Shown here: piece after piece, positions 23,442 to 36,712 of the stretch
Position numbering within the stretch: position 1 is the stretch's first letter
Layout of the letters: the number at the start of each line of letters is the position of its first letter
Assembly (NCBI RefSeq): GCF_003711515.1
Contig: NW_021167085.1
Location: 1,404,575 to 1,468,574 of the forward strand
DNA length: 64,000 nucleotides
DNA from: Sodiomyces alkalinus F11
Taxonomy: Eukaryota; Ascomycota; Sordariomycetes; Glomerellales; Plectosphaerellaceae
Direction of reading: 5' to 3'
Position numbers and translations under genes: made by a program
Notes under the pieces: model-generated
The model's input: the letters and a program-made list of their open reading frames with translations, nothing else
What the model was told of the DNA's origin: nothing
Database searches by the model: none

Positions 23442-25979
23442 GGGGGGGAAGGAGAAAAAGAGGGAAAAGGGAATGTGGGAAGGGGGAGAAGGGAGGGAAG
23501 GGGGGGACTGGATAGTGGACAGGCGAGCCGGTTTCCCCTGTATGTTTTCGGAGGATGGATGTAAATGGAGGAGACCGAGGACAGAATGTTCTCGCGACGT
23601 ATGGTGGTCACAGAGCTTCTCAGCTTAGGTATTAAAGTGCATTTGTATTTTGTGTTTTGCGTATTTACAAAATTGACAGGAATCAGGACTGTCGTGGTTT
23701 TATTTTCGATGTAGCTAAACATCTTCCCTTGGTACGTGACCTCTCGGGCCAGAATTTGTCTCCTCGGGTTGACCTCCCTTTTTTTTTTCCCACGAGAACA
23801 AAAGACATGCCGGTGGCAATGGGGAGGACCAAAGCCTACTTGGGCCCGGGATACCGGTCCTCCAAAGGCCAGTGTTGGCAATTTGCCGCGATGCCGATAT
23901 TAGCGCCAACAGCCAACACACACACACACACATGGCCATGCCTCGGCGCAACGTTCCGTACGGTTGGAGATCTAGTAGCTGGCTAGGTAGTTAACTGATT
24001 GAGGTTCGAACAAAGAAGGTATCTTAGTACCTGTCTCAGTCTTTCTCGTCCCTCCCTATTTTTGGTCAAACTCGTCAATTCGGAGGATTCCGTGGTACTG
24101 CCGAACCCGTCAGCTCCCGGCTTAGTTAATACCGGGCCGGGGTTCTCTGCCACGATTGTGTATCCGTAGGGCACCAGCCGCGCTTAGCTTACGGAGGCGT
24201 ACCTTAGGTACCTTATGCTATGATATGTATCCCTACCTGTACATTCCAGTATAATGACATTATACCTACAAAAGTGCCTGAGATGCTGTACTTCCGACTC
24301 CGCTTTGCTCGTAAAGTGATCAGTCACATACACCCATTTTATATAAACTCTTAAAGAAGAAGCGAAGCAAAGACGAAAAAGTATTATTCCGTGCACCGTT
24401 GCCAAGCCCCATGTACGACAAAAGAGCGGTTACACGCATTCAGACTATTTATTGGGGAAAATGCGGCAGCCAACTCCGTAATCAAAGACGACGACCGCGA
24501 ATGGTTTACATGGTACACGTGTACTTTAGTGGTGGCAGGGATACTTAGTAAACGAAACAAGAGCCCGGCGGCTATCGACGAGTTGACAGCAAGGGTCCCC
24601 CCCCCGCCACGCCTCGCCTGAGTGGACGGTTCTCCGGCACCTTGTAGATCCACACCGCATTCATTGCCGTGCCAAGAGCTTCTGGGCCTTGGCACGGCTG
24701 TCCAAGCGCCTTTGACGATAACCAAGCATGCCAATGGAAGGGTCAGCCTCTGAACTACCCGCCAACCTCTCGCTTTCTGCGATGCATCCATCATCCTATC
24801 CTGCCAGGCCAAAATTCCGACAGTATGCGTGTTCTGTTGTTCTGTACAGTTCATCTTTTGGCTCCTAGATCTGGGACATGCATAAACCACGAGCGATGAT
24901 CGTATTCCCAACTTCGAGGATATTGTTGCTGAGGCGACTTTCCATGGAGTATCTTGTAGTCTCTGAAACATAAAGAAGAAGAAAGAAAACTCATCGAACA
25001 TCGAAACATCGAACACCACCGTTCCTTTCTCTGTTTCAGGTCTCGCGACCCTCTAAAGTCCCCCATTCAGCTTCGACTGGCCGAACAAGGATCCAGGTAG
25101 CAAAGTAGCCGCGTGCAACCACCCACACGATGTAAGGTATGTACCTAAGGTAGTGTACATAATTAGTACATGCGCTGAGCCGTCCAGCCATGGGCGGCAC
25201 CGGCGGCGAGTAGCGAGGCCGCCGCGCCTACCCACCCCACCCGGGCCTCATCTCATGGCCTAAGCTCCCTCCAATGTCCACTTTGGACCACCTTGACCAT
25301 GTCCCGTCAATACGCCCAGACCCGGGGAGGGGAGGGGGGAAGCTAGGTCTGTCTCTGATAGGCAGATTCAGATCATCCATGCGGTTCCGTGGAATTGGAC
25401 CGTTTACATGATGCGCCTTCTATTCAATCTCTGGGGTTTTCATATAAGGCCCGTCTTCCATCCTCCCTTGGGTCGTCCTCATCAACTCACCAGCCTCACT
25501 ATCATACACAGACAGAAGCCATACAAACGGCCTTGTGTCTTTTTTTCTTCTTTTTTTCTTCTTTTTTTTTCCTTATTTCTTTTCCGTTTCCTTGGTTTCC
25601 TTTCCGACTCTCTGCTCTTCTTTCACCAGGACACTCAACTTCATATTCTCATACGCGGAGTCTTCCTCTATTTTTCTAGTTCGACCTGTATTTCTCTTCG
25701 GTTTTCTACTGTTCCGCCGCCCCCCCGGTCATTCTTCACCAGCCACCCTTGATTCGCAAAAGTCCCCTCGACCCTCTCATCTCTAAGCGCCCACCAGACC
25801 CCTGCGCGACCTATTGGGCTAGGCCGTTTCACCCGTCGCCGTCCTATAATAGATCTTTGGCACAGCATATAATAACACCGTTTGGCGACCCTCCTGTCGA
25901 TCTCCCGCTTGGGGTACCGGGTTTTTTATTTTTATTTTCTATTTTTTTTTTTACAACTCCATCTCCCGAAACCGAAATC
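23442..25979. other. Intergenic, 2.5 kb
   Basis: No supported gene. The minus-strand frame 24384-25019 (211 codons) lacks any domain or splice partner I can see. The gap contains TACCTTAGGTACC words at about 24198-24220 and TACCTAAGGTA at about 25131-25158, a pyrimidine-rich stretch at about 25535-25575, and presumably the promoter and 5' UTR of the DUF3455 gene. Confidence 0.5.
25131..25158. repeat. TACCTAAGGTA palindromic word cluster
   Basis: GTAAGGTATGTACCTAAGGT and the flanking TAGTGTAC belong to the dispersed intergenic word family of this window. Confidence 0.65.
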
Positions 25980-26815
25980 ATGCTCACAAAGCGCATTGTC
26001 GCACTCGCCTCTGTGGCGCTCACCCTAGCCACCCCACTAAGGAGACCAAACGGCCGTAGCTGCGCCGCTACCACTAATCCCACACTACCTCTCAATGGTG
26101 GCGGTATGTCTTTGCCTACCTTACCTTATTAGCCTCCGTCAATGTATCGCCACAGAGACTAACATGGGTTTCAGACAACGAGCTCCCCCAACCAGAAGAG
26201 GGCGAGGTTCTCAAATATATCCTCCTGGGCCACGGCATCCAGAACTACACCTGCACCACCCCGGGCGAGGAAGCCAAGGCCTCCGGCGCCGTCGCCGTCC
26301 TCTACGACGCCACCGCCTACTTCCCCCTCCAAGGCCGCAGATCCGTCGCCACCGAGGCCCACTTCAACGCCCTCACGACCCTAGCCCTCTGGGCCAACGG
26401 CCTCCCCCTCAACGGCGACGGCACCACCCAGTTCGGCGCCGCCGCCGAGTACCCCTTCCCCGCTGCCGCCCCGGGCCTCGAGCTCCCGGGGGTCAGGATG
26501 CCGTTCGTCGGCCACCACTTCTTCGACGCCGCCGGCGTCCCCGTCTTCCATTCGGGCGACTCCGAGGCCGATTCCGACCTCGTGTTCCGCGCCCAGCTCG
26601 TCGACAAGGTCCCCGCCCCGACCCGTTCCGATCCCGGTCCCGTCGGCACCGGCGCCGTCGCTTGGCTTCACCTCGCCGATAATGGCGACAGCCGCGGCGT
26701 GTCCCGTGTTTATCGCGTCGTCACCGCCGGCGGCTCCCCGAGGGAATGTGTCGACGGCCTGTCGCAGAGCGTCCCTTACGCTACCTACTACTGGCTCTAT
26801 GGCCGTGAGGATTGA
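25980..26815 (+). CDS. Secreted DUF3455-family protein
   Basis: Two exons, 25980-26103 and 26175-26815, give 765 nt and 254 residues. The first exon has a signal peptide (about residues 1-18, LASVALTLATPL). The intron 26104-26174 (GTATGT..TTCAG) joins GG|D and leads into DNELPQPEEGEVLKYILLG and GIQNYTC, the hallmark start of the DUF3455 family. Also visible are a conserved-looking FVGHHFFDAAGVPVF segment and GTGAVAWLHL. The function of the family is unknown; homologues are small secreted fungal proteins, sometimes misnamed malate dehydrogenase. Codon third positions in exon 2 are strikingly C/G-rich, which suggests high expression. Confidence 0.85.
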
Positions 26816-27758
26816 AAGGGGGGGTTCTTTTCAGCGGTCTGGGGTGCTCGATAGAAGGGTGGACAAAAAAAAGGGGGGAGGGCTCTTTGTGTGATAAGAG
26901 AATCAGCATGTAAATACGAGGGATTTTTTTTGTCATCCTTTTTTGCCCGCTTGGTCTTTGCGTGTTTTTGTTTAGTTTTGGATATACCCACAACTCACCA
27001 TGGTCACTCATCTCGGCTGGAAGTTCACTGGGGAAAGCGATGAACTCGGGCATCGTAACGAACATACGATAGAATGAGGCTTATCATGGAAAGATTTCAT
27101 GTCATCTTGGGACATGGACGCAGACCGATGGGCTTTAGAGACGAGATGTGCAGCGTTCTGGTTGGGGGTGCATCGACTCGAGTCACTCTGTTTCTGCAGC
27201 TTTACTTTAGAAACATACATCTTCTTTACCCCAGCCCTCTTCCTTTTCAGCTTATTATGAGTTGTTCTGATGCCACCTATATCGATGTCATGCAAGGAGC
27301 CCAATTGCCCCTATATGTGCTTAGCCGGCCTCATGTAGCACCGGCAAGTCCCCGTAGTCGTACGAATGAACTCTCATTGTTCTCTTCTCCTACACCATCG
27401 TGTTTGCCGTCACTTGTCACTTGGCCACTGATATATTAAAACAGACAAGAAATCCAAGGCTGCTGGGGTCGATAATTCAATCATTCATTATAGTGTTCAT
27501 ATGCGTCCGATGCTTGAACTACATATCGCTTAGCATCCGTCTCTTCACTCCACTGGTCACCCCAATGCTTTTCACCCAGTCCCTTGACCCCGGATCATGG
27601 TTCCTACACCCAAGTACTGGCAGGGTTCCCAATCAGACATGTCAGAGACGCTACTGAATTCAAAATTCCGACTACAAGCCGGCCGTCCCAACTCGTCTCG
27701 CATCAGAAGGCGCTCATGCCAAGTGGCTCATTCCACTGGCCTGAACGGTGGATATCTC
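26816..27758. other. Intergenic: convergent 3' flanks of DUF3455 gene and MAP kinase
   Basis: No coding sequence is supported. The segment should hold two terminators. Short A/G- and T-rich runs occur at about 26860-26950. Confidence 0.55.
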
Positions 27759-29410
<1,652 letters not shown>

Positions 29411-31109
29411 AGCTGCAGGAGGGGAAGATGCAAAACGCGATTCGATTAGAGCGGGTGGCCGAAGCTCAAGGACGGGTAGACGATTCAAAGGCTTGAAGTT
29501 GAGCTGATCTTTGAAATTGGCGTTATCGGGAGAGCTTGAAACAAGTTTTCGGGATTCAGATGCTAAAGGGGCGCACGCGGGGTTCCTCGAGCATCTGGCG
29601 GGCGACTGGGACGGGAATCTGGAACTGGAGCGGGGCAGTGAACGAACAGTTTACACTAGGAGGGAGGGGCAGCAACGGTCGCTGACTGCAGGGGGTGGAG
29701 TATTAAGTATGTACTGCGTGACCTGATGGGCAGATGAGACGAAGACGAAGAAAAGGAGGGAGAATACGGAGTACTTGAGTTGAAAGGAGGGGGGAAAGGG
29801 AGTGATGGATGGAAAATGAAAGGACAGGCGTTCAGCAACTCGCTGGCCTTCTTTAAGTCCCTACCTAACCTCGGCGGGATGCTCCTTCTTTTCCTTGTCC
29901 CCTCCCTGACGTACGCATCTTGGGAATGAAACCTCCATCCATTCCACTGGACCTGCACTGCCATACATGAAGTAAGGTACCTACGGAAGTACCTAAGTGC
30001 ACTCTCGTGAGAAACTCTGGCAAGGGCGGGACAAGCAAAGGGGATAGGACCCGCTGTAAGCATCTTGGCCTGAGTTGATTGGACGATGGCACCCTTTGTG
30101 GTTGTTATCGGATCCACCATGCCCAGGCGGTGTTCTTTCAAGCCTTGTCTGCACTTTGGAGTGCCTTTTGTACGAAGTAAAGTTTTATTAGTGCAAGGTA
30201 CTTTCGGACAAGTCGTTTCACTCCACAACGTTCCGTTTTCTCATTGGTGGACCAGGACCCTCCCATCTTTCTAACCGCGCGATAAACGGCTCGAGTACGT
30301 AGCATGGCTCATCAGCTCCAAAAAGCTCTCTTGGCAGGGGCGCCACAGCAAGAGCATCATCGCTTTATCCCTCCCTGTTGAAATCTCGCGATCGTTTCGC
30401 CTCGTGGTGCACAGCAAGCCGTACAAGCCGTACTACGCGCTCCTATTACTCACCTATCGGGAAATGTTTCCATACGTCTCCCACTTCAACACCATGGCCA
30501 CGCCCACGGCCACGCCCACGCGCCTCGGGTCCACGGAGGACCGAAGCCCAGAAAAGGCATCAAACGTATAGAGAGCTGTCAGGACAAGACCATGATTGTT
30601 AACACTCAGCGACTTTGGTCTCGACGAGACAAACATCGCTCAATTTGATAGCCTCGTAACGGCCTTCCACCTCGCTCGACGACCTCCTATGGCCATGGAT
30701 GCAGTCCATAGGGCTGGCAGGCTTCGGTGCCGACGAAGGATTCCAACCAAAGCCGTAACTGACCCATGCACGCCTATCCAATCGGGACCATGTCAGCGAG
30801 AGCACTCGGATCTCTTCTCTGATTGCCTCAGCGGTCGTCGCAGATAATTACAAATGTTTTCCAACTTGACGACAAAAGTATAATTCCCTGCTGGGCTTGA
30901 TATCTTTATACGGTGGTTCGGTGTCTATCAACTGGTCATGTCTATCAACTGGTCAGACTCGCTTCAACTCCATCGTTGTGATGGGATGATAGCGTCGGGT
31001 ATCTCTATACACAACGGCAGAAATCAGGGCCAACACTTCAGACGTGGCCCGCCCTGGCACGAGAACTCGGAAACACCCTCGAATAACGGAAACGGACGAC
31101 GACAGATCG
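29411..31109. other. Intergenic: MAP kinase upstream region, 1.7 kb
   Basis: No gene is seen. The Mps1 promoter and 5' UTR should lie at the left end and the phosphatase 3' UTR at the right end. It holds a TAAGGTACCTACGG..AAGTACCTAAG word pair at about 29971-29997 and a 12-bp direct repeat at 30496-30519. Confidence 0.5.
30496..30519. repeat. Two tandem copies of a 12-bp unit
   Basis: GGCCACGCCCAC occurs twice in a row with no mismatch. It is intergenic. Confidence 0.85.
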
Positions 31110-31819
31110 CTAGTTGGGTGCCTCTCCGTCGGGGAATATGTCCTTCAAAAAGTTGCGTGAAAATCGCGTGCACTGCTCGTATGCTCTCTGGAACCCCTCC
31201 CCACCGCCATAGTATGGGTCGTCGATTTCCTCGACCCTTTTCGACCCCGAATATTCTCCCCAGAGCTTCACCGTCGCTTTGGAGTCGGGCTTCCCGCGCT
31301 TCAGCCGTTGGAGATCCTGGAGGTTGTGCCGGTCCATGGCGAATACATAATCGAACTCGTCAAAGTCGGAGAGGCGCACCTACAGACCGCATCGCATTAG
31401 CCGGACGAAGACGGAACAAAGAAGGGGTAAGTGGGCTGTGGCCTAAAATGCAAACTTGGATGGCCCTAGTGGAGGGGTTTCGTTTTCCCATACCTTCCGC
31501 GCTAGGTGGTCGTAGTCGGTGATGCCATGGGCCTCCAGAGTCGACATGGTCCGGTCATCTGGCGGTTCTCCGATGTGATAGGCACCTGATAAAAACAAAA
31601 GGCCGAGTCGTCAGTTATTTTTGGGCTGAGTTTCTTTGTCCCGGAACGCGGGCAACAATGAAGGGAACGTGGCGCACCTGTCCCTGAGGAGTCGACTCTG
31701 CCAATGCGGTCTTTGTACTGCGGCCCCTTGGCAATAGACTGGAAGACGCCTTCGGCCATGGTCGACCTGCAGATGTTGCCGAGGCAAACGAAGAGAACGG
31801 ACACCTTCTTCTCCGGCAT
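31110..31819 (-). CDS. Low-molecular-weight protein tyrosine phosphatase
   Basis: Dephosphorylates phosphotyrosine in the cytosol; the yeast relative is Ltp1, S. pombe Stp1. Exons are 31819-31678, 31585-31494 and 31379-31110, totalling 504 nt and 167 residues, the usual size of the family. The P-loop is CLGNICRS, that is C-x5-R-S, with nucleophile Cys12 and Arg18. The general acid lies in DDPYYGG near the C-terminus. Introns 31677-31586 and 31493-31380 restore SSGTGAYHIGEPPDDRTM and HLARKVRLSDF. All active-site residues are present. It is divergently arranged with the VOC-fold gene, 552 bp away. Confidence 0.94.
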
Positions 31820-32371
31820 GGTCGCAAAAAAAGAAATGTGAGATGTGTGAACGCAAAGGATCGTGGGTGGACGGCAGTGCCCGAGTTTGTGTCAAGCTTG
31901 CCAACTAGACCGAACTCCGAATTCGACCGGGAAGGGCACTAAAAGGTACGGAGTAGTGGGATGGCGGGGTTGAGAGAGGATCGCGGGGCACTAGGCACAG
32001 TGTCAATCTCCAAGATGGCGCGTCAGGTTTCACTGTGAGGTGGGGGGTCCAATTCGCTGAGCGGCCAAAGCTCACGTGAAGTCGTGGCCTTGTGGCGTCA
32101 GTCCCCTGCGCGTCCTAACGCCTTATGGAGAGTCTGACCGCGAAGGCTGGCCGTGGGAAGCAACTGTGCTGTCATCACGGAGGGATTACATTCCGCCAAA
32201 TGACTATGCCAGGGGGGTGAAAAGGAGGATAAAAGCCCACTCGTGGCCATGGGAGCAAATTCAACGGACGTTGCCTCTTTTCGAGTATCCTCACCACTTG
32301 GCAAACAGCTCATATCAGATTCTTGACTCCGGGCGCCTCGCAATTGTGTGGCCCTTTATAAAAGTACCAAA
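31820..32371. other. Intergenic: divergent promoter region, 552 bp
   Basis: This is the shared upstream region of the tyrosine phosphatase and the VOC-fold gene. A TATAAAA sequence at 32357-32363 lies only about 9-15 nt upstream of the VOC gene ATG, too close to be its TATA box in the usual way. Confidence 0.5.
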
Positions 32372-32901
32372 ATGTCAGATTGGAAAGCTCCCAGGTTCGG
32401 TAGCCCAGTCTGGATGGGCATACCGGCCACGGACGTCGCCAGAGGTACGCATGCCCCTCCTATGTTCCTCCTTTGCAATGCCGGTGACCGGTTCTCCCGT
32501 GTCGCAACGACCGCGGCATGGTGCTCGTCTATACTAATTCCCTTTGCCTTGATGTAGCTGCCCGTTTCTACAAAACCGTCTTCGACTTCGAATGGGTTCC
32601 AAGTCCAAGATATGACGCGTCCGAGCTTCAGATGTTCGACTTCAGTGGCAAGGGGGTCAACATCAGTGGAGGGATCCAAAAGGTCCCCGACGAGACAGGA
32701 CTGCTGAACGCCGGGCCTGGTGGCGTTTGTATCCACTGGCTGGTCGAGAGCTTGGAGGATTCAGCGCGAGCCATCGAGGGGGCCGGGGGGGAGGTGTTGA
32801 CGGGCACTATGAAAGAAGGAGACTTTGGAGTCTACCGGTACTTTAAGGACACGGAGGGCAATGTTGGGTCAATGCACCAGATGGTTACTAAATCCGCTTA
32901 A
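32372..32901 (+). CDS. VOC-fold (glyoxalase/bleomycin-resistance-like) protein
   Basis: A small cytosolic protein of the vicinal-oxygen-chelate fold, with two exons at 32372-32444 and 32558-32901: 417 nt, 138 residues. The intron 32445-32557 (GTACGC..GTAG) joins GIPATDVAR|AARFYKTVFDFEW, the standard first beta-alpha unit of the fold. A second repeat (GGVCIHWLVESLEDSARAIE, then GVYRYFKDTEGNV) follows. The Glu/His metal ligands of true glyoxalase I cannot be assigned with confidence, so the enzyme activity is open. Homologues are usually annotated as glyoxalase/dioxygenase-superfamily proteins. Confidence 0.8.
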
Positions 32902-34304
32902 GGCGGCGGAGGGCTGGGAGGTCTTGTATTTTGTGTCAGACAATGAGAAACCAAGCTCCTTTAATTGATTCACTATCCTGTCTGTTAAGCAGGAGGTAAG
33001 GTGTTAGTTCTGTTAAACCGTCACCAAAGGTGACGCCAGCTTCGGCACCCTCATTTCCAATTATAGAAAAGACACCGCGTTTCAGTTTCAACGCCCAACG
33101 TGTTGTGTTGTATTATTTCTCGTTTGCAGTTGGCGCCATACTAGGTAGGTACCTAGGTAGTACAACGTAATCATAATAAGGTACCTAATAAGGTAAGGTA
33201 GACTTCGGATTACGCCAAATACTCAGCCAGCGCACGGGGTATAAGATTACCACGTCGTGATTACTGGTTGGTTCGTTGAGAATTGAGGGGCTAGGGGCCA
33301 TGCGTGCGGGCAGACTTCGTACTCGTGCATATATGTACGAAGTAAGTACAGCACTCCGTTGTAGTGAAAGGGTAACGTCAGCCAAGGCTTTCTGAACCAC
33401 GCAGACACAGACGGGAGGGAACGAGGGAGAGCTCGGTCAAAAAGTACCACCAGTCAGGACAACACCCGACATTCGTATTTTATTTTCGTTCAATGTCGCT
33501 AACCGATGGGAACACCGATTTACCCTTCATTCTCCTTAAGGTAGGTAGGTGCATGGTATTACTCCATTTGCTTCGTAACCTGTAATGTGTAACCTGTTCC
33601 ACCTTCATGAACTGCTGTACGCAGATACGAAGTACGAAGTAATGAATTACTCGGACTCGAAAACCTGTGAGAACATGGTTCGTCTGTCTTATGGAGAAAG
33701 AAAAGAAAAATACATACGGAAAAAGAAATGGAGACTGGGGGATTTTCGTAAAAAAAACCCACCAATGCACCAACCGGCCCTACTTCGTACCATACTCCCT
33801 TACTCCGTATCGAGCAATTCGTTCGTTTGTCTTGCCAATGCCCACCGCCAGATGCTGCAGATCGCCGCATTGAATCCTTGGCCGTCAGGGGGTGGATATC
33901 CGGCTTCAGAGGTCGCCCACGACTAACGTGGCCGGGGCGCTCTACACGTAACCGTCGCGATGATCCCCAAACACTGCTGCTGCACGTTCCCTTGTGTGCT
34001 GCAAAGAAGACGGACAAGTGGCCTGGCAAAACTGGAATAAGGGGGCTTTCCGAGGCGATCATCTATCTCCCCAAGACAGATAAAACAGTTCACTTCCCCA
34101 GTAGCCCACGCCGTGGACTTTTACCTCCTCTCCTGTCCCTGCTTCCACATTCTCCTACATCAGGCCTGTACCTGCATCCTCACAGCTTCACCACACCTCG
34201 ACATTCAGCTCATTGAACTGTATACTCACTTGCACACCCTTTTATTTAAATCTATTACGTTTCTTGCCTCCCCTGCTCCCCTGTCTCCCCAGACAATCGC
34301 AACG
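32902..34304. other. Intergenic, 1.4 kb
   Basis: There is no supported gene. It contains a compact cluster of TAGGTACCTAGGTA words (33139-33203) and CTTCGTAC/TACTCCGTA words around 33620-33820. The right end is the CFEM gene promoter and 5' leader. Confidence 0.5.
33139..33203. repeat. TAGGTACCTAGGTA palindrome cluster
   Basis: The sequence reads CTAGGTAGGTACCTAGGTAG, then AAGGTACCTAATAAGGTAAG. These are overlapping self-complementary words of the dispersed intergenic family. Confidence 0.75.
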
Positions 34305-35069
34305 ATGCAGTACACCATTCCCGTCATCGTCTCCCTCCTCTCGGCCCTGACAGCTGCCCAGTTTCCCTTTGGGGATGTCCCATCCTGCGCCGTCCCTTGT
34401 CTGACGGCCGCCATCATCGAGAGTAGCTGCGAAGCCACCGACAATGCCTGTCTCTGCGAGAACTTCAACGTTCTCCGTAACCAAGTCGAGACGTGTGCCG
34501 GGGACGGCTGCTCCCCTGAAGACATTGGCGGTACGTATCAACCAAACCGACAAACAAACAACCAGAAGAAAGAGAAGAAGAAGAAGAAAAAAAGGAGAGG
34601 AAGAAAAAAAGAAGAAGAGAAGAAGAAAAAAAGAAGAAGAAAAAAGCCATAGAAACCCTTCCCAGAGACACCTATACCTGGCACCACTCGACTAACACTC
34701 CCAACTCTCATAGTCCTCATCAGGTTGTCCGTTGAGGCTTGCGCCGAGATTGGCGAGACCATAACTCCCTCGAACGTGCCAACGCCCAGCGACTTTATCG
34801 ACTTGCCTACTATCACTTCGGACGCGACCTCTTCCGCGACCGAGACTGAAACCGAGACTGACACGGACACGGTCACTTCATTCACCACTGCCACCACTGC
34901 CACCTCTGCCACCTCTGCCACTTCTGCCACGGGAACTGATGGAGCTGAGCCTTCCGATAGTGAGAGTGCTGGCGCAGGTGATGGTGACGGTGGAAGCGCT
35001 GCGCCTCGCGTCCAGGCTGCCGGGTGGGCTGTTGCTGGCGCTATCGCGGCTGCTGCTCTCGCCATGTAA
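34305..35069 (+). CDS. CFEM-domain protein, probably GPI-anchored
   Basis: Two exons, 34305-34530 and 34714-35069, total 582 nt and 193 residues. A signal peptide (about 1-18) is followed by a CFEM domain with eight cysteines in the pattern C-x3-C...C-x6-C-x1-C...C-x4-C...C; splicing supplies the eighth. A Ser/Thr/Glu-rich stalk (TETETETDTDT, then TATSATSATSAT) and a C-terminal hydrophobic segment ending AAAALAM suggest GPI attachment to the plasma membrane or wall. CFEM proteins bind heme or serve in adhesion and host interaction; which applies here is unknown. The intron 34531-34713 carries an 83-nt run of purines on the sense strand. The gene is convergent with the thioesterase-like gene. 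Confidence 0.9.
34564..34646 (+). repeat. 83-nt uninterrupted purine tract (GAA/AAG-rich)
   Basis: Only A and G occur across this span, mostly as AAG and AAAAAG units, inside the intron of the CFEM gene. Such tracts can form triplex DNA. Confidence 0.9.
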
Positions 35070-35468
35070 AGAAGCAACACAAAATGGTTTCACACAAGCC
35101 GGGGACGTCACACCGACACCATGACCATGTTTATTGAACATCATCCATTTGTTGTAGGGGGTGGATGTTAGACGGAAGTACAGGAGGGGAAACAAGATCA
35201 CGTACTCTTCAAAGTCATAATACTTTTGACAGTGGCCTGCAGAGGATTATTGCTAGTATGCCTAGATGATATGGTGAATCTAATATAATATCTATCCGTA
35301 ACGCGCCGGCTTTCGAAAAGCCTCTATCCCTATAGTGCATGCCTAGGCCCTATATGTAAGCAGCCCACCGATAAACAAAATGAAGAAATGTACAAGAAAA
35401 AAGGAAAAAAAAAAAAAGAAAAAAAGGTCGATGAAACCCATGCATAGTATGTTGCATCCTGGGCGAAA
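35070..35468. other. Intergenic: convergent 3' flanks, 399 bp
   Basis: No gene. It holds the CFEM and thioesterase-like 3' UTRs and an A-rich stretch near 35398-35425. Confidence 0.6.
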
Positions 35469-36712
35469 TTACCAAGCAGCAGCGCTCAGGCCGAAGCGAC
35501 CCAATGCGCTGCCGTCACCGCCGTCACCGCCGTCGAACCATTTCTCGAGCGTGTCGAGGTTAGCGAACTGCTGGGCGAACTCCATGCCCGCCCGGCGCCT
35601 CTTCTCGACCATCTTCCAGTCCCAGGTGCCGTCATCCGCGACGTCGTCGAGGTCGACGTCCTCATCGCCGACGGCGTTGGGCCCGCTGCGCCAGCCGCCG
35701 GGGCGGGCCGGCAGGACCTCGCTGGCCTCGAGGATGTAGGACGGGTGGACGGTGAAGCGGCCCAGCTTGAAGACGTACTTGCTCACGGCCGTGGCGTGGA
35801 TCTTCTTCTCCCAGGCGGCGCCCGCGTCGGCCGTCTCGTTGGTGCCGCTGCCGGTGCTGTCCTTGCCAGCGGCCTTGCCCTTGCGAGTGCGGAGGGCGCC
35901 GAACTTGACGTCGAGGTACTCGGTTGGGCGGGCGACGCCGCGTGGCACGAAGTGGGTGACCATGTAGAGCCACTTGCGGTCCCAGGCTAGGACGCGCGAC
36001 CACATCTCGTAGCCGCGGTAGCCGCTGATCTCACGGCGGAAAGAGCAGTGGACGGCGCCGAGCATGATGCCCATCCTTCCGCGGCGGGCCCTGCCGGTCT
36101 CTTCGTCGAGCACGAGGCCCGTCTGGGTGTTGTGGGTGAGGCGACGAAGACCGGGGCGGAGGAGGTGGGTCACGAGGTGGGTGCGGGCGATGTCGAGGTC
36201 GGAGAAGTAGGTCGAGTTGGACTTGTGCATGTTGTAGTCGATTTCCGTCAGGGGGGCGTGCGTCTCGGTGATCATAGGGCGGAAGAGGGCGCGGGGACCC
36301 AGCTTCGGGGACTTGCGGATGAAGCAGTGGTAGATGATGGCGTGCCAGATGCGGTACTGCGAGGGGACGAGTATGTTAGTCGGCAAAGTGCATCTAGCTT
36401 TTCTTTTTTTCTTTCTTTTTCTTCCTTTTTCCTTTTTTTCTTGTCAAGTCGGCAGAGAGAGTGGAATTCGCGACGTACTGTCCAGACACCTGGCATGTTC
36501 TTCCAGTTAGAAAGGACGAAGAAGAGGAGCAAGATGCGGCTGATGCTGCCCGGCCCGGTAAAGAACTTTCCCAACCCCAATCTCCATTGGATCTTCCACG
36601 CGGCGAATGCGACACCACTTGCCAGACCTAACCGGAGAAGACGGACGACGCGCACCGGGGTGCGGTCCAGGTCAGCCACCGTGACGGCTGGTTTTGATAA
36701 TGCCGCTACCAT
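35469..36712 (-). CDS. Thioesterase-like (hotdog, THEM6-type) membrane protein
   Basis: Two exons, 36712-36479 and 36356-35469, give 1122 nt and 373 residues. An N-terminal hydrophobic segment lies in about residues 24-70 (the region ending LLLFFVLSNWKNMPGVW). After the join W|TYRIWH comes a hotdog-like domain with ETHAPLTEIDYNMHKSNSTY, FSDLDIARTHL and an RGYEMWSRVLAWDRKWLYMV strand pair. This arrangement matches fungal proteins of the 4HBT/thioesterase-like group related to animal THEM6. A long Gly/Asp-rich tail follows. No substrate is known, and catalytic residues are not certain in this subgroup. The intron has a 45-nt pure purine stretch on the sense strand. Confidence 0.78.

Noticed and set aside
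24384..25019. A 211-codon minus-strand frame in the gap before the DUF3455 gene
   Set aside because: It has a phenylalanine run from a poly-A/T tract, no domain and no splice partner.
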